From Jeotgalibacillus proteolyticus (GTDB lineage: Bacteria; Bacillota; Bacilli; Bacillales; Jeotgalibacillaceae): a stretch of 64,000 bases of DNA. The notes under the pieces were generated by a model, which saw only the letters and a program-made list of their open reading frames with translations, searched no databases and was not told the origin of the DNA. A program made the position numbers and the translations under genes. Below are positions 54,722 to 63,956 of the stretch, piece after piece (positions within the stretch are counted from its first letter, which is position 1; every line of letters begins with the position of its first letter). The stretch lies in the NCBI RefSeq assembly GCF_002926065.1, contig NZ_PREZ01000007.1, positions 171,016 to 235,015 on the forward strand, given 5' to 3'.

Positions 54722-56194
54722 TTATCCCTCCTGTGAAAATTCTGGTTCAAGATATCGTGCAGTGACGACTTTCTTTCTAGTGTAAAACTCTACACCGTCT
54801 TTTCCGTTTGCATGCAGCGAACCGAAGAAAGAAGACTTCCAGCCGGAGAATGGGAAAATAGCCATCGGAGCAGGAACACCCAGATTGATTCCCAGCATAC
54901 CTGCATCAATGTTTTCACGGAAATAACGAACACTTGAAGCACTATCTGTGAAAAGGCAGGCACCATTTGCAAATTCTGACTGATTGGCTACTTTAATTCC
55001 TTCTTTCAAATCCTTCACCTTTACAATTGATAAAACAGGAGCAAAGATTTCATCCTGCCAAATTTTCATATCCGTTTTTACATCTTCAAAAATGGTTGGC
55101 CCTACAAAATAGCCATCATCAGAACTGCTATTACGGCCATCTAAAAGCACCGTGGCACCTTCTCTCTCCCCTTCCTCAATGTATTGAATGGTGCGTGCTT
55201 TGTTTTCTTCGCGGATAACAGGACCCAGGAAAACACCATCGTCCAACCCGTTACCCATTTTAATATTTCCTGATTCTGATTGTAGCTTTTGAATGAATTC
55301 GTCATAAATACCTTCCTGAACGGTAATAACTGCAGCAGCCATACAACGCTCTCCAGCGGAACCAAATGCAGCACTAATAATTTCCCTGACCGTTAGATCC
55401 AGCTTTGCATCATTAAGCACAATCGTATGATTTTTTGCTCCAGTGAGCGCCTGAACACGTTTAAGATTATCTGTTCCTTTTTTGAATACATATTCTCCAA
55501 CAGGCTTTGAACCTACAAAGGAAATCGCTTTGATATGTTCATTTTCCAAAATACCATTTACTACATCGTGGGCTCCGTTAATCACATTAAATACACCGTT
55601 TGGCAACCCGGATGCTTCCAGTAATTCTACAAGTTTTTCAACAAGTAAAGGCGTTTTTTCTGATGGCTTCATAATAAAGGTATTACCTGTAGCAATCGCC
55701 ATTGGGAACATCCAGCAAGGAACCATCATAGGGAAGTTAAATGGTGTAATACCGCCAACTACCCCTACTGGGTAACGGTAGTTTGTCCCTTCTACATCTG
55801 TAGCGATTGAAGACAATGAATCACCCATCATAAGACTTGGTGCACCAGCTGCAAATTCAACGTTTTCAATTCCACGTTGTACTTCTCCAAGTGCTTCATT
55901 CAAGCTTTTCCCGTTTTCTATTGTAATAATTTTTGCCAGCTCTTCTTTATTCTCGAGTAACAGCTGCTGGAATTTAAATAAAATACGTGCTCTTTTAGGA
56001 ACAGCAACATTTTTCCATTCATGAAAAGCATTTTCCGCCACCGCAGCAGCATCATTTAGTTCTTCTTTTGTAGATAAAGGAACTTTTGCAATGACTTCTT
56101 TCGTGGCCGGATTATATACCTCTATTGCTTCCAAGCTTTTGCTTTCTACCCATTCTCCATTAATATAGTTTTTTAAAATTCTGACTTCTGACAT
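54722..56194 (-). CDS. iolA: CoA-acylating methylmalonate/malonate-semialdehyde dehydrogenase
   Basis: The 490-residue aldehyde dehydrogenase converts malonic semialdehyde to acetyl-CoA and CO2, the last step of inositol breakdown. Family features are [29 protein letters not shown], the catalytic Cys in [11 protein letters not shown], and [10 protein letters not shown]. The same enzyme is MmsA in valine breakdown; its place as first gene of the iol operon fixes the role here. AGGAGG precedes the ATG. A cre-like site and IolR-like repeats lie upstream. Confidence 0.93.
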   Translation of the reverse strand: MSEVRILKNYINGEWVESKSLEAIEVYNPATKEVIAKVPLSTKEELNDAAAVAENAFHEWKNVAVPKRARILFKFQQLLLENKEELAKIITIENGKSLNEALGEVQRGIENVEFAAGAPSLMMGDSLSSIATDVEGTNYRYPVGVVGGITPFNFPMMVPCWMFPMAIATGNTFIMKPSEKTPLLVEKLVELLEASGLPNGVFNVINGAHDVVNGILENEHIKAISFVGSKPVGEYVFKKGTDNLKRVQALTGAKNHTIVLNDAKLDLTVREIISAAFGSAGERCMAAAVITVQEGIYDEFIQKLQSESGNIKMGNGLDDGVFLGPVIREENKARTIQYIEEGEREGATVLLDGRNSSSDDGYFVGPTIFEDVKTDMKIWQDEIFAPVLSIVKVKDLKEGIKVANQSEFANGACLFTDSASSVRYFRENIDAGMLGINLGVPAPMAIFPFSGWKSSFFGSLHANGKDGVEFYTRKKVVTARYLEPEFSQEG

Positions 56195-56210
56195 TTTACT
56201 TCCTCCTCTA

Positions 56211-56226
56211 TGGTAATCGCTTACAA
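56211..56226. promoter_or_regulatory. cre-like site in the iol leader
   Basis: On the minus strand TTGTAAGCGATTACC fits the cre consensus at 14 of 15 positions. It lies 17 bp upstream of iolA, where CcpA could act as a roadblock. Confidence 0.5.
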
Positions 56227-56288
56227 AATTTTGATTAACTTATGACTAAACACTACCAATCAATAACTTTTTAGTCAAGTGTTAATTA

Positions 56289-56310
56289 TATTTTGATTAT
56301 CTTTTGGTTA
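56289..56310 (-). promoter_or_regulatory. Tandem IolR-type operator
   Basis: On the minus strand TAACCAAAAGA and TAATCAAAATA follow each other directly. The first fits the IolR 11-mer consensus WRAYCAADARD fully, the second at 10 positions. B. subtilis IolR binds such tandem repeats. Confidence 0.6.
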
Positions 56311-56446
56311 TATTCAATAATAATTGGTGATATTCACTTATTTATGTGCTACTATATATCTGCAGCTACTTTTAGCGGATCTAGTTAAATGGTTTCAGAC
56401 ATCTAGTATTAGAGAGTGAGAACTATAGCACTGGGGGTGATGTTGG

Positions 56447-57205
56447 ATGAAAGTTAAAAGGATACATCAATTAGAAGATTATTTAAAAAACAAACAAGAG
56501 GCCTCCTTAGAGGAGTTGAAGGATTATTTTAACGTGTCTCTCAATACGATTAGACGAGATATTAATGAGCTGACAAAAGCTTCAATAATTAAAAAGGTTT
56601 ATGGCGGGGTTGTTTATATCAAGAACAATCAAGCTACTAAGGCTTTTGAAGATCGGAATGTCAGTCATTTAACGGAAAAACAAAAGATTGGCCAGTATTG
56701 TGCTACGTTTATTAAACCTCATGACATCGTCTACCTGGATTCTGGCACGACCACTCACTTTGTTCTTGACCTTTTAGACAAAGATATTGAATTTACTTTG
56801 ATTACAAACAGCCTAGAAGTCATTAATAAAGCTGTAGAATTTAAAAATGTCACTCTTATCGTTATTGGGGAAACCTATAAAAGATCAACTAAATCGTTTA
56901 CAGGTATCTCAGATGACCAGACGATCAACAAATTCAACATCAATAAAGCATTTATGTCAGCAACAGCATTCTCAATTGATAGCGGAGCCTCTAATTCCGA
57001 TTTATTAGAAAATAGGATAAAGAAGCTAATATGTGACCGGGCCCAGGATATCTTTCTATTGATCGATGACTCTAAATTCGGAAAAACCTCCCTCTACACA
57101 TATTGTCATTTGAAGGATATTCACACCATTGTGAGTAACGTCGGTGTTGGTGAAAACTATATCAACCATATAGAGAAGTCCAAAACAAATATCATTCTAT
57201 TATAG
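56447..57205 (+). CDS. iolR: DeoR-family repressor of the iol operon
   Basis: The 252-residue protein has an N-terminal DeoR helix-turn-helix (EASLEELKDYFNVSLNTIRRDINEL) and a C-terminal sugar-phosphate sensor domain (YLDSGTTTHFVLDLL, LITNSLEVINKA, KLICDRAQDIFLLIDDSKFGK). In B. subtilis IolR is released by 2-deoxy-5-keto-gluconate 6-phosphate. It is divergent from iolA and next to tandem IolR-type sites, which supports the name. GGGGGTG precedes the ATG. It probably shares a transcript with the tautomerase gene 14 bp downstream. Confidence 0.88.
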   Translation: MKVKRIHQLEDYLKNKQEASLEELKDYFNVSLNTIRRDINELTKASIIKKVYGGVVYIKNNQATKAFEDRNVSHLTEKQKIGQYCATFIKPHDIVYLDSGTTTHFVLDLLDKDIEFTLITNSLEVINKAVEFKNVTLIVIGETYKRSTKSFTGISDDQTINKFNINKAFMSATAFSIDSGASNSDLLENRIKKLICDRAQDIFLLIDDSKFGKTSLYTYCHLKDIHTIVSNVGVGENYINHIEKSKTNIILL

Positions 57206-57219
57206 TAAGGAGAAAAATC

Positions 57220-57612
57220 ATGCCATTATTAAAATTTCATTTATATGAAGGAAAAAGTGAAGGAGAGATCAAAAAAATTCTTGATGTAACTCATGAGATT
57301 ACTGTTAAAACGTTTGAAGTCCCCCAAAGAGATCGTTATCAGCTCGTTCATGAACATAAAAAATATCAGATGATAATGGAGGATACAGGATTAGGGTTTG
57401 AACGGACTGACAATTTCCTGTTAATTCATATGGTTTCAAGAAAAAGAACAAAAGAGCAGTTAACAAGATTCTACGATAAACTGTCTGTCGCACTTAGGGA
57501 TAAATGCAATATAGCGCCAACCGATTTAATGATATCAATTTCTCCAAATGGAGATGAGGACTGGAGTTTTGGGGAAGGAAAAGCTCAATTTATTACTGGG
57601 GATTTATCATAA
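57220..57612 (+). CDS. Tautomerase-superfamily protein (YusQ-like)
   Basis: The 130-residue protein has Pro2 right after the Met (MPLLKFHLYEGKSE), the catalytic N-terminal proline of the 4-oxalocrotonate tautomerase/MIF superfamily. RYQLVHEHKKYQMIMEDTGLG and FLLIHMVSRKRTKEQLTRFY are like B. subtilis YusQ. It would catalyse keto-enol tautomerisation of a carboxylic acid. Its place just after iolR suggests a link to the keto acids of the inositol pathway, but that is inference. A strong terminator follows. Confidence 0.82.
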   Translation: MPLLKFHLYEGKSEGEIKKILDVTHEITVKTFEVPQRDRYQLVHEHKKYQMIMEDTGLGFERTDNFLLIHMVSRKRTKEQLTRFYDKLSVALRDKCNIAPTDLMISISPNGDEDWSFGEGKAQFITGDLS

Positions 57613-57613
57613 C

Positions 57614-57646
57614 AAAAAGGCATCTGCATAGCTCAGATGCCTTTTT
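57614..57646. terminator. Bidirectional terminator between tautomerase and PTS IIA genes
   Basis: AAAAAGGCATCTG (57614-57626) and CAGATGCCTTTTT (57634-57646) pair perfectly. It serves both convergent genes and overlaps the last codons of the PTS gene. Confidence 0.9.
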
Positions 57647-57947
57647 TATATAAATGGATTTCAGCTAATTCTTTTGTAAGTTCAAATACCATTTGAGCAT
57701 TTGACACATGATCCATCGCATGAATTAAAAAAATATCAATTGGAACTTCCTCTGTTCTGGCATTTAGACTTAGTAAGCTGGTCTGCTCCCGGTGTGCTTT
57801 AATTAGAAAGTTCTTTGCCTCAACAATTTTCTCATTATACCCTTCCTGGTCATTGTTTTTAGCACATGACAGGGCCTCGTAAGCACAATTTTTCACTTGT
57901 GCTGATTCTGTAATTAAAGGCATAAATCTGGCAATATCCACTTCCAT
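57633..57947 (-). CDS. PTS lactose/cellobiose-type IIA component
   Basis: The 104-residue helical protein is a lactose-family IIA. It has the phosphorylated His in FLIKAHREQTSLLS and HAMDHVSNAQMV with the second conserved histidine region. It passes phosphate from HPr to a IIB. It follows the IIB gene by 2 bp. There is no IIC permease or phospho-glycosidase gene nearby, so it is an orphan pair; the permease may be encoded elsewhere or the pair may regulate instead. Confidence 0.85.
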   Translation of the reverse strand: MEVDIARFMPLITESAQVKNCAYEALSCAKNNDQEGYNEKIVEAKNFLIKAHREQTSLLSLNARTEEVPIDIFLIHAMDHVSNAQMVFELTKELAEIHLYKKGI

Positions 57948-57949
57948 TA

Positions 57950-58249
57950 TTACAATGCCTCAGTCAATTGCTCAAAAATACTATAAACGTTCATATTATT
58001 ATAATCATTTATGGATATCTTAAGGACTTTACCATCGGTCGCTGCACTATAATCTTCAAATTTATGATGAATCTGCGGCACCAATAAAACAACATCGACT
58101 GATTCCTCTTTAACAAAATCCAGCCCTTCTTCCGTATTCTTGGACTGTATTTTTATATTTTCATTTTCATCCTGTGTCAGCCCTTCCAGCTTATTCACCA
58201 ATAAGCTCGTTGTAATACCGGCTTCACATACAACAATAATATTTTTCAT
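57950..58249 (-). CDS. PTS lactose/cellobiose-type IIB component
   Basis: The 99-residue protein has the IIB phosphorylation loop IIVVCEAGITTSLLVNKL with Cys8. The rest shows the Rossmann-like alternation of cellobiose IIB (VDVVLLVPQIHHKFEDY). It makes a pair with the following IIA. CCCAGGGGG lies before the ATG. No membrane component accompanies them. Confidence 0.85.
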   Translation of the reverse strand: MKNIIVVCEAGITTSLLVNKLEGLTQDENENIKIQSKNTEEGLDFVKEESVDVVLLVPQIHHKFEDYSAATDGKVLKISINDYNNMNVYSIFEQLTEAL

Positions 58250-58555
58250 TATCTGTACCCCCTGGGTTGTATAGTTTCTTAATTTAATATATTTTAACTT
58301 AGCTGATAATTAAATGTTTACCTTTACTGTTTAGACATATTTTAATTGTTTTAAACCGTATTTTGTTGTCTTCATTTACACAATTAGGGGGTTAAGGAAT
58401 AAAAAACCGCAGACGTGATTACTTACTCTCTTGCAGCAGCAGTAACAAGTGGACAGTTATGATAAAGATAAAGTTCTAATAGACCCGACTCCAGTAAAAT
58501 GATTAATAGAAAAGGAGTAAATAACAATCATCGTTAAACAATACTTGTTAAAAAT
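58250..58555. other. Gap before the integrase remnant
   Basis: No supported gene. A short plus-strand protein-like stretch (DVITYSLAAAVTSGQL, ending at about 58460) may be a relic. The promoter of the PTS genes should lie at its left edge. Confidence 0.35.
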
Positions 58556-58789
58556 TTAAACGAACCATTCGCAATGGTTGCGAATGGTTCGTTTTATGCA
58601 AAGGATATTCTTTCCACCTAGGAGGGTAATGTGAATGGGCTTTACATCCTCAATGTTCAGCAATTTAGAATCAATGCAGTAATTTATGAATCCCCCTAAT
58701 AAAATTCTGTAATTTAAAAGATTTTTTTCAGAAGAATTTTTAAATCTCCTGTCCTCAAGGAAATCTTGATATGAGAATTTTAACAACAA
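58556..58789 (-). pseudogene. Truncated tyrosine recombinase (phage integrase) N-terminal fragment
   Basis: The 77-residue frame begins MLLKFSYQDFLEDRRFKNSS and continues NLLNYRILLGGFINYCIDS and NIEDVKPIHI, the pattern of a SAM-like core-binding domain of tyrosine recombinases (about 300 residues when whole). The catalytic domain with its Arg, His and Tyr is absent. The frame runs into a perfect 17-bp hairpin and stops. It is a remnant, next to a groEL-type attachment sequence. A functional integrase would have to lie elsewhere in the element. Confidence 0.65.
58558..58594. terminator. Perfect 17-bp hairpin in the integrase remnant
   Basis: AAACGAACCATTCGCAA (58558-58574) and TTGCGAATGGTTCGTTT (58578-58594) pair perfectly around TGG. 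It could be a terminator or a recombination footprint. Confidence 0.55.
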
Positions 58790-58792
58790 AAA

Positions 58793-58823
58793 AGACTACC
58801 CCCCTTCATGTGGGAAGTAGTCT
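58793..58823 (-). terminator. Terminator beyond the groEL-like end
   Basis: AGACTAC (58793-58799) pairs with GTAGTCT (58817-58823). On the minus strand a run of T follows. It may be the original terminator downstream of a groEL gene. Confidence 0.55.
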
Positions 58824-58878
58824 ATGAATTACTAACTATTTAAAAACAATACAGCTTCACAAAATGGGCTTAAAAGCC

Positions 58879-58896
58879 TTACATCATGCCGCCCAT
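58879..58896 (-). other. Candidate attachment site: copy of a groEL 3' end
   Basis: On the minus strand the 18 bases read ATGGGCGGCATGATGTAA, which is Met-Gly-Gly-Met-Met-stop, the usual C-terminus of GroEL. The sequence before it is not groEL. A duplicated gene 3' end beside an integrase remnant and conjugation genes is the classic mark of an integrated element. On the plus strand CCGCC/GGCGG (58889-58907) plus TTTTTT could also form a terminator. Confidence 0.5.
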
Positions 58897-59038
58897 CTCT
58901 GAGGCGGTTTTTTGTTTTCTTATAGTATAGCAAAAGCCTTTTAAAACAAGCTTTCTGATTTCATTATCCTAATAGGATTCCATAAGAAATGAAAAAAAAG
59001 TTAGCAAAAAAGTTAGCAAATTAATAGGAGGGATTTTT

Positions 59039-59464
59039 TTGGCACAATCATTTGACTATATAAAACATGCGAAACCCGAAATGGTTTTAGAAGAAATGAT
59101 CACTGGTCCTCTCACCTCTTCTCATGAGGATCTAATTAATCGGTTAAGAGAAAAAGGACTGCCTGATGAAGTAGTTAATGTTTTGTTTCGTTTTACAATT
59201 CCCGTAAAGGATATGCGAGTAGATGTAATATTTATTGAAAATATTGCATCTACGTGGTCTAAGAAAAAAATTAATTCAGCTAATTATGCAGTCGAGGCTG
59301 CTTTAGAACAGCTCAAAACAGTTTTGCTCGAGGAACCTGACAAAGAAGAAAAATACATTCCAGATTCAAGCGACTCAACAAATCTTCACACTTTAATAAA
59401 ATTCGCACAAAAATCGACCATTTCTAATGAAGATATTGGTCAATTATTTAGAGATCTATTTTAA
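59039..59464 (+). CDS. Element-borne protein, possible DnaB/DnaD-like replication protein fragment
   Basis: A TTG start at 59039 has GGAGGG 7-8 nt upstream and gives 141 residues. The N-terminal part (FDYIKHAKPEMVLEEMITGPL, then LINRLREKGLPDEVVNVLFRF) and the middle (IENIASTWSKKKINSANYAVEAAL) resemble the C-terminal domain of the DnaB replication initiation/membrane attachment protein. The C-terminus is acidic and looks unstructured. It has no membrane segment. It opens the presumed element, upstream of conjugation-type genes. The assignment is tentative. The direct repeat AAAAAGTTAGCA occurs twice just before it (about 58995-59019). Confidence 0.55.
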   Translation: MAQSFDYIKHAKPEMVLEEMITGPLTSSHEDLINRLREKGLPDEVVNVLFRFTIPVKDMRVDVIFIENIASTWSKKKINSANYAVEAALEQLKTVLLEEPDKEEKYIPDSSDSTNLHTLIKFAQKSTISNEDIGQLFRDLF

Positions 59465-59483
59465 AAAAACATGGGGTGATCAC

Positions 59484-59909
59484 ATGAAATAACTTTTCAT
59501 AGCTATCTCATTAATCTCATTCGCAACCCTATTCTCTGCATGTAGTCAAGATGATCAGACCATAAATGAATTAGACTCTCATGAAATGGAACAATTCATT
59601 CAAAATAAGGAATCTGGATTCTTGTACATCAAATCCGCCCTTGATTCTCATAATGAAAGCGATGAGCAGCAGCTACGTGAAATAGAGCGTATTGCTGAAG
59701 AAGAGAATGTATCAATCCTAGTGTTTGACCAGGAAAGCTATAATGGTGATCTTTTCAATTTGGGGATTACACAGTACACAAGAACACTTGCTTATTACCA
59801 AAATGGTAAAGCGAAAAAAAATCTTGATTTTATGAATCTCAGTGAAGATCAGATCACCTCTGAAATAAGTAACTTTATTCAGGATGTTAAATTTGATTTC
59901 ATTGACTAG
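59484..59909 (+). pseudogene. Thioredoxin-like lipoprotein with a nonsense codon at position 3
   Basis: An ATG at 59484 with GGGGTG upstream is followed by AAA and then TAA (59490-59492). Beyond it the same frame stays open for 139 codons. These include a lipoprotein signal (LFIAISLISFATLFSACSQD) and a thioredoxin-like body (EQFIQNKESGFLYIKSALDS, VSILVFDQESYNGDLFNLGI, RTLAYYQNGK). Without a start before the signal peptide the lipoprotein cannot be made as intended; an internal ATG at 59586 would give a cytosolic fragment. It lies 17 bp before the VirB6-like gene. A sequencing error is possible. Confidence 0.65.
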
Positions 59910-59926
59910 CCTAAGGAGGTAATAAC

Positions 59927-61555
59927 ATGAATGATGACACCATCAATATTTTAGAGCAGTTTAGTGAAGTATTAGAGATCACAAATCCGATTACCTTTAT
60001 GCTGCGTTGGATCGGATGGATAATTATTAAGGGTTTAGCCTGGCTTGTCGATTCACTTGCTACCATTACAGACTCAATTCTTGGCTTGAAACTCTTTTTC
60101 CAAGATTCCGAGATCACCAACTTAGTTGAGTTTCTGCTTCCCCTATCAGTTATTCTAATGGCATTTAGTTTGGCCTATACAGGTTATATGTTAGTGTTCC
60201 AGAAGAAAATGGATCGAGAAGGTATTATCGTGAATATCTTTATGGCTTTAGTTGTTCTTGGTCTTTTAGGAACAGCAATGGATAAAGCAAACCACTTCAC
60301 AGATGAAGCGATAAATGCCCTTGATGTTAATACCACTAGCAGTATCAGTGAAAAAATAGTCAAAGATAATTTAAATGATATCGCTCAGTATGATGTTACA
60401 AGCTGGACTTCACCTCAGCTTAAAGAGCCGAATAGAATTCCAGAGAATCGAATTTTAAAAATTAATATCACTGAATCAATTGATGAAGACTTTAAAATAT
60501 CAAGCCAGGACATGTCACAGGAAAGTCGTGATATATTATCGAACCGAATCCAATATGATGACGTAGGCTCACCTTCTCTCGTTGAACTTGATAATGGTTG
60601 GTTTACTGCTTTTAAAGAGAAATATTACCGCTGGGATTGGAACTTCTGGACAATCGCTATTACACTTGGAGTTATGGCATTTACAATGTTAACGATTGCG
60701 ATTAAAATGGCAAAGCTTTTTTTCGAACTAGCATTTAATTACGTATTGGCTTCCATTATTGCCCCTGCTGATATTCATTCAGGACAAAAAACTAAGCAGG
60801 TAATTCAAAACATATTAAATATCTTTGTGGTTACAATTATGATCTTTCTATCACTTAAAATCTATATGATCGGGACTAACTTTATCACTCAAAACTTTGA
60901 AGGTGTCGCTTATCTCATCGCTCTCTTTGCCTTTTCCCTTGCTGTTATTGATGGTACAAATATAGTCGAACGACTATTTGGAATTGATGCAGGATTGAAA
61001 AGTGGATGGAGTGCATTAGCTGGAGGTTACGCTCTTACAAGAGGAGCAACAAGCACAGCTAAAGGTGCTGCTCAAGCAGTAAAAGGGATTTCCAGTGCAA
61101 CGAAATCTGCTGGAGTAAAAGGAATGGGTGGTCTTGTAGGTGTTGCCGGAATGGCTCAGGGATTGAGATCAAACACACAAAATGATCCTAAACATGCTGA
61201 CAGAAACAACACTAGGAATAGTGAAAAGTCTTCTGTAAATAATGAAAAACAAAATCCAAATTCATCGGATAAAAAAAACGCAAACTCACAAGAACTAAAC
61301 AAAAATAATTCTATGAATGCAGCAACTTCTGAACCTACTCAAGACAGTTTTGATCCTAAAAGTAATGAAGAATCACCATCGGGATCTGGATCATCATTAG
61401 AAGAAGAAATGCAGAATCAAAATCAAAAACAAGATGAAAAATCTTCAGCTAATGCTCAAAAATATCAAGGACTACATGATGATATGGGATCAAAAAACGA
61501 AGCACTAAACACAAGTGTAAACGCTAGAATAAAGTTGACAGTTTTTGCTCGATAG
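59927..61555 (+). pseudogene. VirB6/TrbL-like conjugation membrane protein, truncated by IS21
   Basis: The reading frame gives 542 residues, of which the last about 13 (SVNARIKLTVFAR) come from the inserted IS. AGGAGG precedes the ATG. The N-terminal 400 residues have about six membrane segments (LVEFLLPLSVILMAFSLAYT, IVNIFMALVVLGLLGTAMDK, IAITLGVMAFTMLTIAIKMA and others). A Gly/Ala-rich part follows, then a long Asn/Ser/Gln-rich hydrophilic tail. The layout fits the polytopic channel subunit of Gram-positive type IV secretion systems. The lost C-terminus is probably part of the tail, so activity may be partly retained. Confidence 0.75.
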
Positions 61556-61632
61556 GATTTTACACTTTTGCTCAATCAACCTACTACTTTAGTAAAATAG
61601 AGCGTGACGTTATTTTACTGGAGGTTAGGATT

Positions 61633-63192
61633 TTGGAGGAGAAGTTAGTGTTATACATAAAGATTCATGAATTACATAAGAGAAAGTTTAAAATAGCACA
61701 AATCGCTAAGGAGCTGAAGATTTCAAGACCGACTGTCTATAAGTATTTAGGCATGACATTTGAGGAAGCAAAAACATACACGGAGCAGCCTTTGGGGAAG
61801 AAGAAAAAACTAGATCTTTATAAAGACTGGATACTAGCCTGGCTGGAAGAGTATCCTCACTTGAGTAGTGCCCAAATTTATGATTGGCTTTTGGAGAGAT
61901 ATCCCGACCTCCTGGTCGGTGAAAGTACGATGAGAGCGTATGTGAAAGATATTCGAGAAGTCTATCAGATTGAGAAAGAGGTTACTGTCCGTCAATACGA
62001 AGCTGTTCCAGAACAACCGATGGGTAAACAACTTCAGGTCGACTGGGGGATCACAAGACAGAAAACGACTGACAACAAAGAAATCAAACTGTACTTTATT
62101 GCCTTTGTATTGGCCCACTCCAGACAAAAATATACGGAATGGCAGACCCATCCTTTCACCACAAGAGATGCGATTCGCTGCCATGAAAATGCATTTCAGT
62201 TCTATGGAGGACGAACAGAAGAAATCGTCTATGACCAGGATAACTTGATCGCAGTGAGTGAAAATGCGGGACAGCTGCTTTTAACAACTGAGTTTCAAAG
62301 CTATGTAAATGAACGAAAATTTAACGTTTATCTGTGCAGAAGAGCTGACCCAGAATCTAAAGGTATGATTGAAAATGTAGTGAAATACGTAAAAGGCAAT
62401 TTCTCAGACAGTCGTGTGTTTAGCGACATAGAAGACTGGAATGAACGAGCAAGACAATGGCTCGTACGTACTGGAAACCATAAGGTTCACCAGACAACGA
62501 AAAAAAGACCAGCAGAAGTGTTTCTCCTCGAAAAGCAACACTTACAGCCAGTCTCTTCATTACTTTCATATGAAAGTACCAATAACCAAAGTATAACAAG
62601 AAGTGTAAGCAAGGACAATACGATCCGATACAAATCAAACCGTTATTCCGTCCCATTAGGGACTTATCAAACAATGAGTGAAAATCTTGTGTGGATTGAA
62701 GTGAAGGACGAAGATTATCAGACCCTTGTCATTCGCAGAGAAGCAAAAGGTGATGTCATTGCCGAGCATATGATTAGCTTAGAAAAAGGAAAACTTATTC
62801 AAAACCGTCATCATACCCGTGATCGCTCCAAAGGGGTTGAAGAGTTTAAGCAACACCTCATCTCTTACTTTGAAGATCAGATTCAGGCAACTACTTATTT
62901 AGATGAGATTAGTCAAAGATACCCAAGGTATCGTCGAGATCAATTTGTGATTATCAATAAGATCATTCAACGATATCCAGCGTTAATTGATACTGTTTTG
63001 ACCAAGTGCCTGACAGAGAAATTATACAATGCGAATGATTTTCGTGATATTGCCCATCACCTTGATACATTGCGAGACGGACCAAATGAAGAGGTACAAT
63101 CCTTGCATACCATTCTACCAAAACATTCTCATATCAAAGCCTCTACCCGTTCTCTAAATGCCTATACCAGCATTTTAGGAGGTAGAAGCTGA
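61633..63192 (+). CDS. istA: IS21-family transposase IstA
   Basis: The 519-residue transposase has an N-terminal helix-turn-helix (KIAQIAKELKISRPTVYKYL), a second one (LSSAQIYDWLLERYPDLLVG), and the DDE catalytic core: Asp in LQVDWG, Asp in EIVYDQDNL and Glu in DPESKGMIEN. The C-terminal part binds the ends. The TTG start at 61633 has GGAGG 8 nt upstream. The stop overlaps the istB start, the usual coupling in IS21. No disruption is visible, so it may be active. Confidence 0.93.
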   Translation: MEEKLVLYIKIHELHKRKFKIAQIAKELKISRPTVYKYLGMTFEEAKTYTEQPLGKKKKLDLYKDWILAWLEEYPHLSSAQIYDWLLERYPDLLVGESTMRAYVKDIREVYQIEKEVTVRQYEAVPEQPMGKQLQVDWGITRQKTTDNKEIKLYFIAFVLAHSRQKYTEWQTHPFTTRDAIRCHENAFQFYGGRTEEIVYDQDNLIAVSENAGQLLLTTEFQSYVNERKFNVYLCRRADPESKGMIENVVKYVKGNFSDSRVFSDIEDWNERARQWLVRTGNHKVHQTTKKRPAEVFLLEKQHLQPVSSLLSYESTNNQSITRSVSKDNTIRYKSNRYSVPLGTYQTMSENLVWIEVKDEDYQTLVIRREAKGDVIAEHMISLEKGKLIQNRHHTRDRSKGVEEFKQHLISYFEDQIQATTYLDEISQRYPRYRRDQFVIINKIIQRYPALIDTVLTKCLTEKLYNANDFRDIAHHLDTLRDGPNEEVQSLHTILPKHSHIKASTRSLNAYTSILGGRS

Positions 63193-63956
63193 TGAATAAG
63201 ACTGTACATGAACTACAAGATCTATTCCGTCAGTTACGTTTATCAGAGACTGCGGAGGAGCTGCCACAGCTTCTTCGCGAAGCTGAAAAAGCATCATGGA
63301 CCTACTTGGAATTTTTAGAGTCTATCACTCGATATGAATTAGCCAAACGTGAAGCGAAAAGCCTTGAAAAGAGAATGAAATGGGCACGCTTCCCTTTCGT
63401 GAAGTCGTTAGATGAGTTTGAGTTGAAAGGACAAAACGTTCTGACGGCTCGTCAGCTTTCTCAACTTCGAGAATTAAGCTGGCTAGAGCAACAGTACAAT
63501 TTAATTCTTCTAGGTCCCCCCGGCATTGGAAAAACATACATCGCAATTGGGCTTGGACTTGAAGCTGTATACAGAGGGTTCAATGTTTATTTCGCTACAA
63601 TGGGTGAACTTGTGCAGCTACTAAAATCAGAAGAATATTTGAATAAATCTAAAGTTCAACTCAAAAGAATGAGAAATGCCGATCTTGTGATCATCGATGA
63701 TTTAATGTATATGGCCATGGATCAGAGAGAAGCAAACTTGTTCTTTCATTTGATTAATCATTTATACGAACGAAGTTCGATCATCCTGACTTCAAATAAA
63801 AGTCCAGATGAATGGGGTAATTTAATTGGTGATCAAGGGATTACAACAGCTATTTTAGATCGCTTACTTCATCGTGTGGAAGTCATCCATGGTGGTGAAA
63901 ACGAGGAGAGTCATCGTATGAAAAACCGGAAAAGCATTTTTTCAGCAAAAGTGTAA
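63192..63956 (+). CDS. istB: IS21-family helper ATPase IstB
   Basis: The 254-residue AAA+ protein is the DnaC-like transposition regulator that selects target DNA and activates IstA. Walker A is ILLGPPGIGKTYIA, Walker B is DLVIIDDLMYMAM, and sensor 1 is SIILTSNKSPDEWG. It is full length, with the usual Arg-finger region DRLLHRVEVIHGG near the end. Its ATG overlaps the istA stop. Confidence 0.94.
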   Translation: MNKTVHELQDLFRQLRLSETAEELPQLLREAEKASWTYLEFLESITRYELAKREAKSLEKRMKWARFPFVKSLDEFELKGQNVLTARQLSQLRELSWLEQQYNLILLGPPGIGKTYIAIGLGLEAVYRGFNVYFATMGELVQLLKSEEYLNKSKVQLKRMRNADLVIIDDLMYMAMDQREANLFFHLINHLYERSSIILTSNKSPDEWGNLIGDQGITTAILDRLLHRVEVIHGGENEESHRMKNRKSIFSAKV

